6,521 nt of DNA from Phycisphaeraceae bacterium (GTDB lineage Bacteria > Planctomycetota > Phycisphaerae > Phycisphaerales > Phycisphaeraceae), in the NCBI GenBank assembly GCA_020851395.1, contig JADZCW010000029.1:1-6521 (forward strand). The letters are read 5' to 3'. Position 1 is the stretch's first letter, and each line of letters begins with the position of its first letter. The position numbers were made by a program, and so were the translations under genes. Shown here in pieces: positions 5,601 through 6,521 of the stretch. Under the pieces are notes generated by a model. It did not search any database, had not been told where the DNA came from, and saw only the letters and a list, made by a program, of their open reading frames with translations.

Positions 5601-6521
5601 CTACTTGACCAGCGTCGACAGCTTGAAGATCGGCAGGATGATCGCCATCGCGATGAAGCCGACCACCGAACCCATGATCACGATCATGATGGGCTCGATC
5701 ATCGACGTCACCGTCTTGATCGCCTCGCGCAACTGCTTGGCGTAGAACGTGCTGACCTCCGTCAGCACCTCGCCGAGCTTGCCCGACTCCTCGCCCGCGC
5801 TGACCATCTGCACCACGCTCTTGGGCAGCAGCCGCGACTTGCTCAAAGGCTGCGCGATCTTCTTGCCGCTGTTGACCGACTGATGCACCTGCATCCACAG
5901 CCGGCGGTACTGACGGTTCCCCGCCACGTCCCCCGTGATGCTCAGCGTGTCGAGCATCGGCACGCCGGCGTTGACCAGCTCGCCCATCGTCTGCAGGCTT
6001 CGGCTGATGTACAACGCCCGGAACATCCGCTTGAAGATCGGCACCCGCAGCTTGACCGTGTCCCACCACCACCCGCCCGAATCCGTCCGGATGATCAGCC
6101 AGAACACCACCACCCCCCCGATCATCCCCAGCACCACCGCCCACCACCAGTTGACCATGAAGCTCGACAGGTTCATCAGGAAGATCGTCGGCCAGGGCAT
6201 CGCCGCCTCCTTGCCCTTGAACACCGCCGCGAACCTCGGCAGCACGAACGTCAGCAGGAAGATCGTCACCCCCACCGCCAGCGAGCCGATCACCCCGGGG
6301 TAGATCATCGCCCCGATCACCATCGCCCGCGTCTCGATCCACTGCGCCAGATACACCGCGATGCGGTCGAGCATCCGCGAGAACGCGCCGGAAACCTCCG
6401 ACGCCCGGATCATGTTCACGTACAGCGGCCCGAAATGCTTGGGGTACTTCGCCAACGCCTCGCTGAACGGCTTGCCCGACTCGACCCCCTGCTTGATCCG
6501 CAGGATCATGTCCTTGAACCG
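5601..6521 (-). CDS. gspF/pilC-like: GspF/PilC-family inner-membrane platform protein, C-terminal part
   Basis: The visible 306 residues lack the N-terminus, which runs off the window; family members are usually about 400 residues. GspF/PilC is the polytopic inner-membrane platform that couples the assembly ATPase to pilin or pseudopilin polymerisation. Both cytoplasmic repeats are partly or fully visible. The first has FGPLYVNMIRASEVSGAFSR (30-49). The second has ELVNAGVPMLDTLSI (181-195) and QMVSAGEESGKLGEVL (238-253). Membrane segments lie near 66-95, 121-144 and 275-299, and the last contains the classic EPIMIVIMGSVVGFIAMAII. In the first repeat the usual Gly-Glu is Ser-Glu (residues 41-42), while the second keeps Gly-Glu. 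The gene ends at TAG 5601, followed by a hairpin and a 268-nt gap before the prepilins. Whether it serves a T2SS or a T4P cannot be decided here. Confidence 0.95.
   Translation of the reverse strand, partial: RFKDMILRIKQGVESGKPFSEALAKYPKHFGPLYVNMIRASEVSGAFSRMLDRIAVYLAQWIETRAMVIGAMIYPGVIGSLAVGVTIFLLTFVLPRFAAVFKGKEAAMPWPTIFLMNLSSFMVNWWWAVVLGMIGGVVVFWLIIRTDSGGWWWDTVKLRVPIFKRMFRALYISRSLQTMGELVNAGVPMLDTLSITGDVAGNRQYRRLWMQVHQSVNSGKKIAQPLSKSRLLPKSVVQMVSAGEESGKLGEVLTEVSTFYAKQLREAIKTVTSMIEPIMIVIMGSVVGFIAMAIILPIFKLSTLVK

Noticed and set aside
5335..6342. 335-codon minus-strand frame overlapping the gspF-like gene
   Set aside because: Gly/Asp/Arg-rich out-of-frame product. The overlapping frame has clear GspF/PilC motifs and membrane segments.

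Overview
The window is visibly GC-rich, and every gene I can support lies on the minus strand with strongly G/C-ending codons. It looks like a chromosomal piece of a Gram-negative-type bacterium with a type II secretion (T2SS) or type IV pilus (T4P) system. A very large PilX/GspK-like prepilin with acidic EF-hand-like loops, next to a secreted fibro-slime protein, suggests a planctomycete, perhaps Phycisphaerae. That taxonomic guess is inference from gene style, not a search result.

Layout in the direction of transcription, from high to low coordinates: (1) 6521-5601, the C-terminal three quarters of a GspF/PilC inner-membrane platform protein, cut by the window edge. (2) 5600-5333, a 268-nt gap with a 9-bp hairpin, a G-run cluster and an AT-rich patch holding TTGACA. 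(3) 5332-4730, a PilV/GspI-like prepilin. (4) 4673-2388, a 761-residue PilX/GspK-like prepilin that lacks Glu5, carries several Ca-binding-type loops and has a beta-helix-like C-terminal part. (5) 2321-1710, a PilW/GspJ-like prepilin. (6) 1709-1405, a 305-nt gap with a terminator, a G-quadruplex motif and a GC hairpin in the next gene's leader. (7) 1404-514, a secreted fibro-slime/PA14-like protein. (8) An intrinsic terminator at 412-456. (9) 378-1, the N-terminal 126 residues of an unrecognised protein, running off the window.

The three prepilins are spaced 56 and 66 nt apart and end at one terminator, so they probably form one transcript. They would be matured by a prepilin peptidase encoded elsewhere and assembled as the tip complex of a pilus or pseudopilus built on the GspF/PilC platform. 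The fibro-slime protein is a separate unit bounded by its own terminator. It could be a cargo or surface partner of the machine, but only proximity supports this.

The most unusual points are the oversized Ca-loop tip pilin, and the presence of G-quadruplex-type G-runs on the coding strand in all four gaps between the gspF-like and fibro-slime genes. There is no sign of CRISPR, tRNA, rRNA or insertion sequences.
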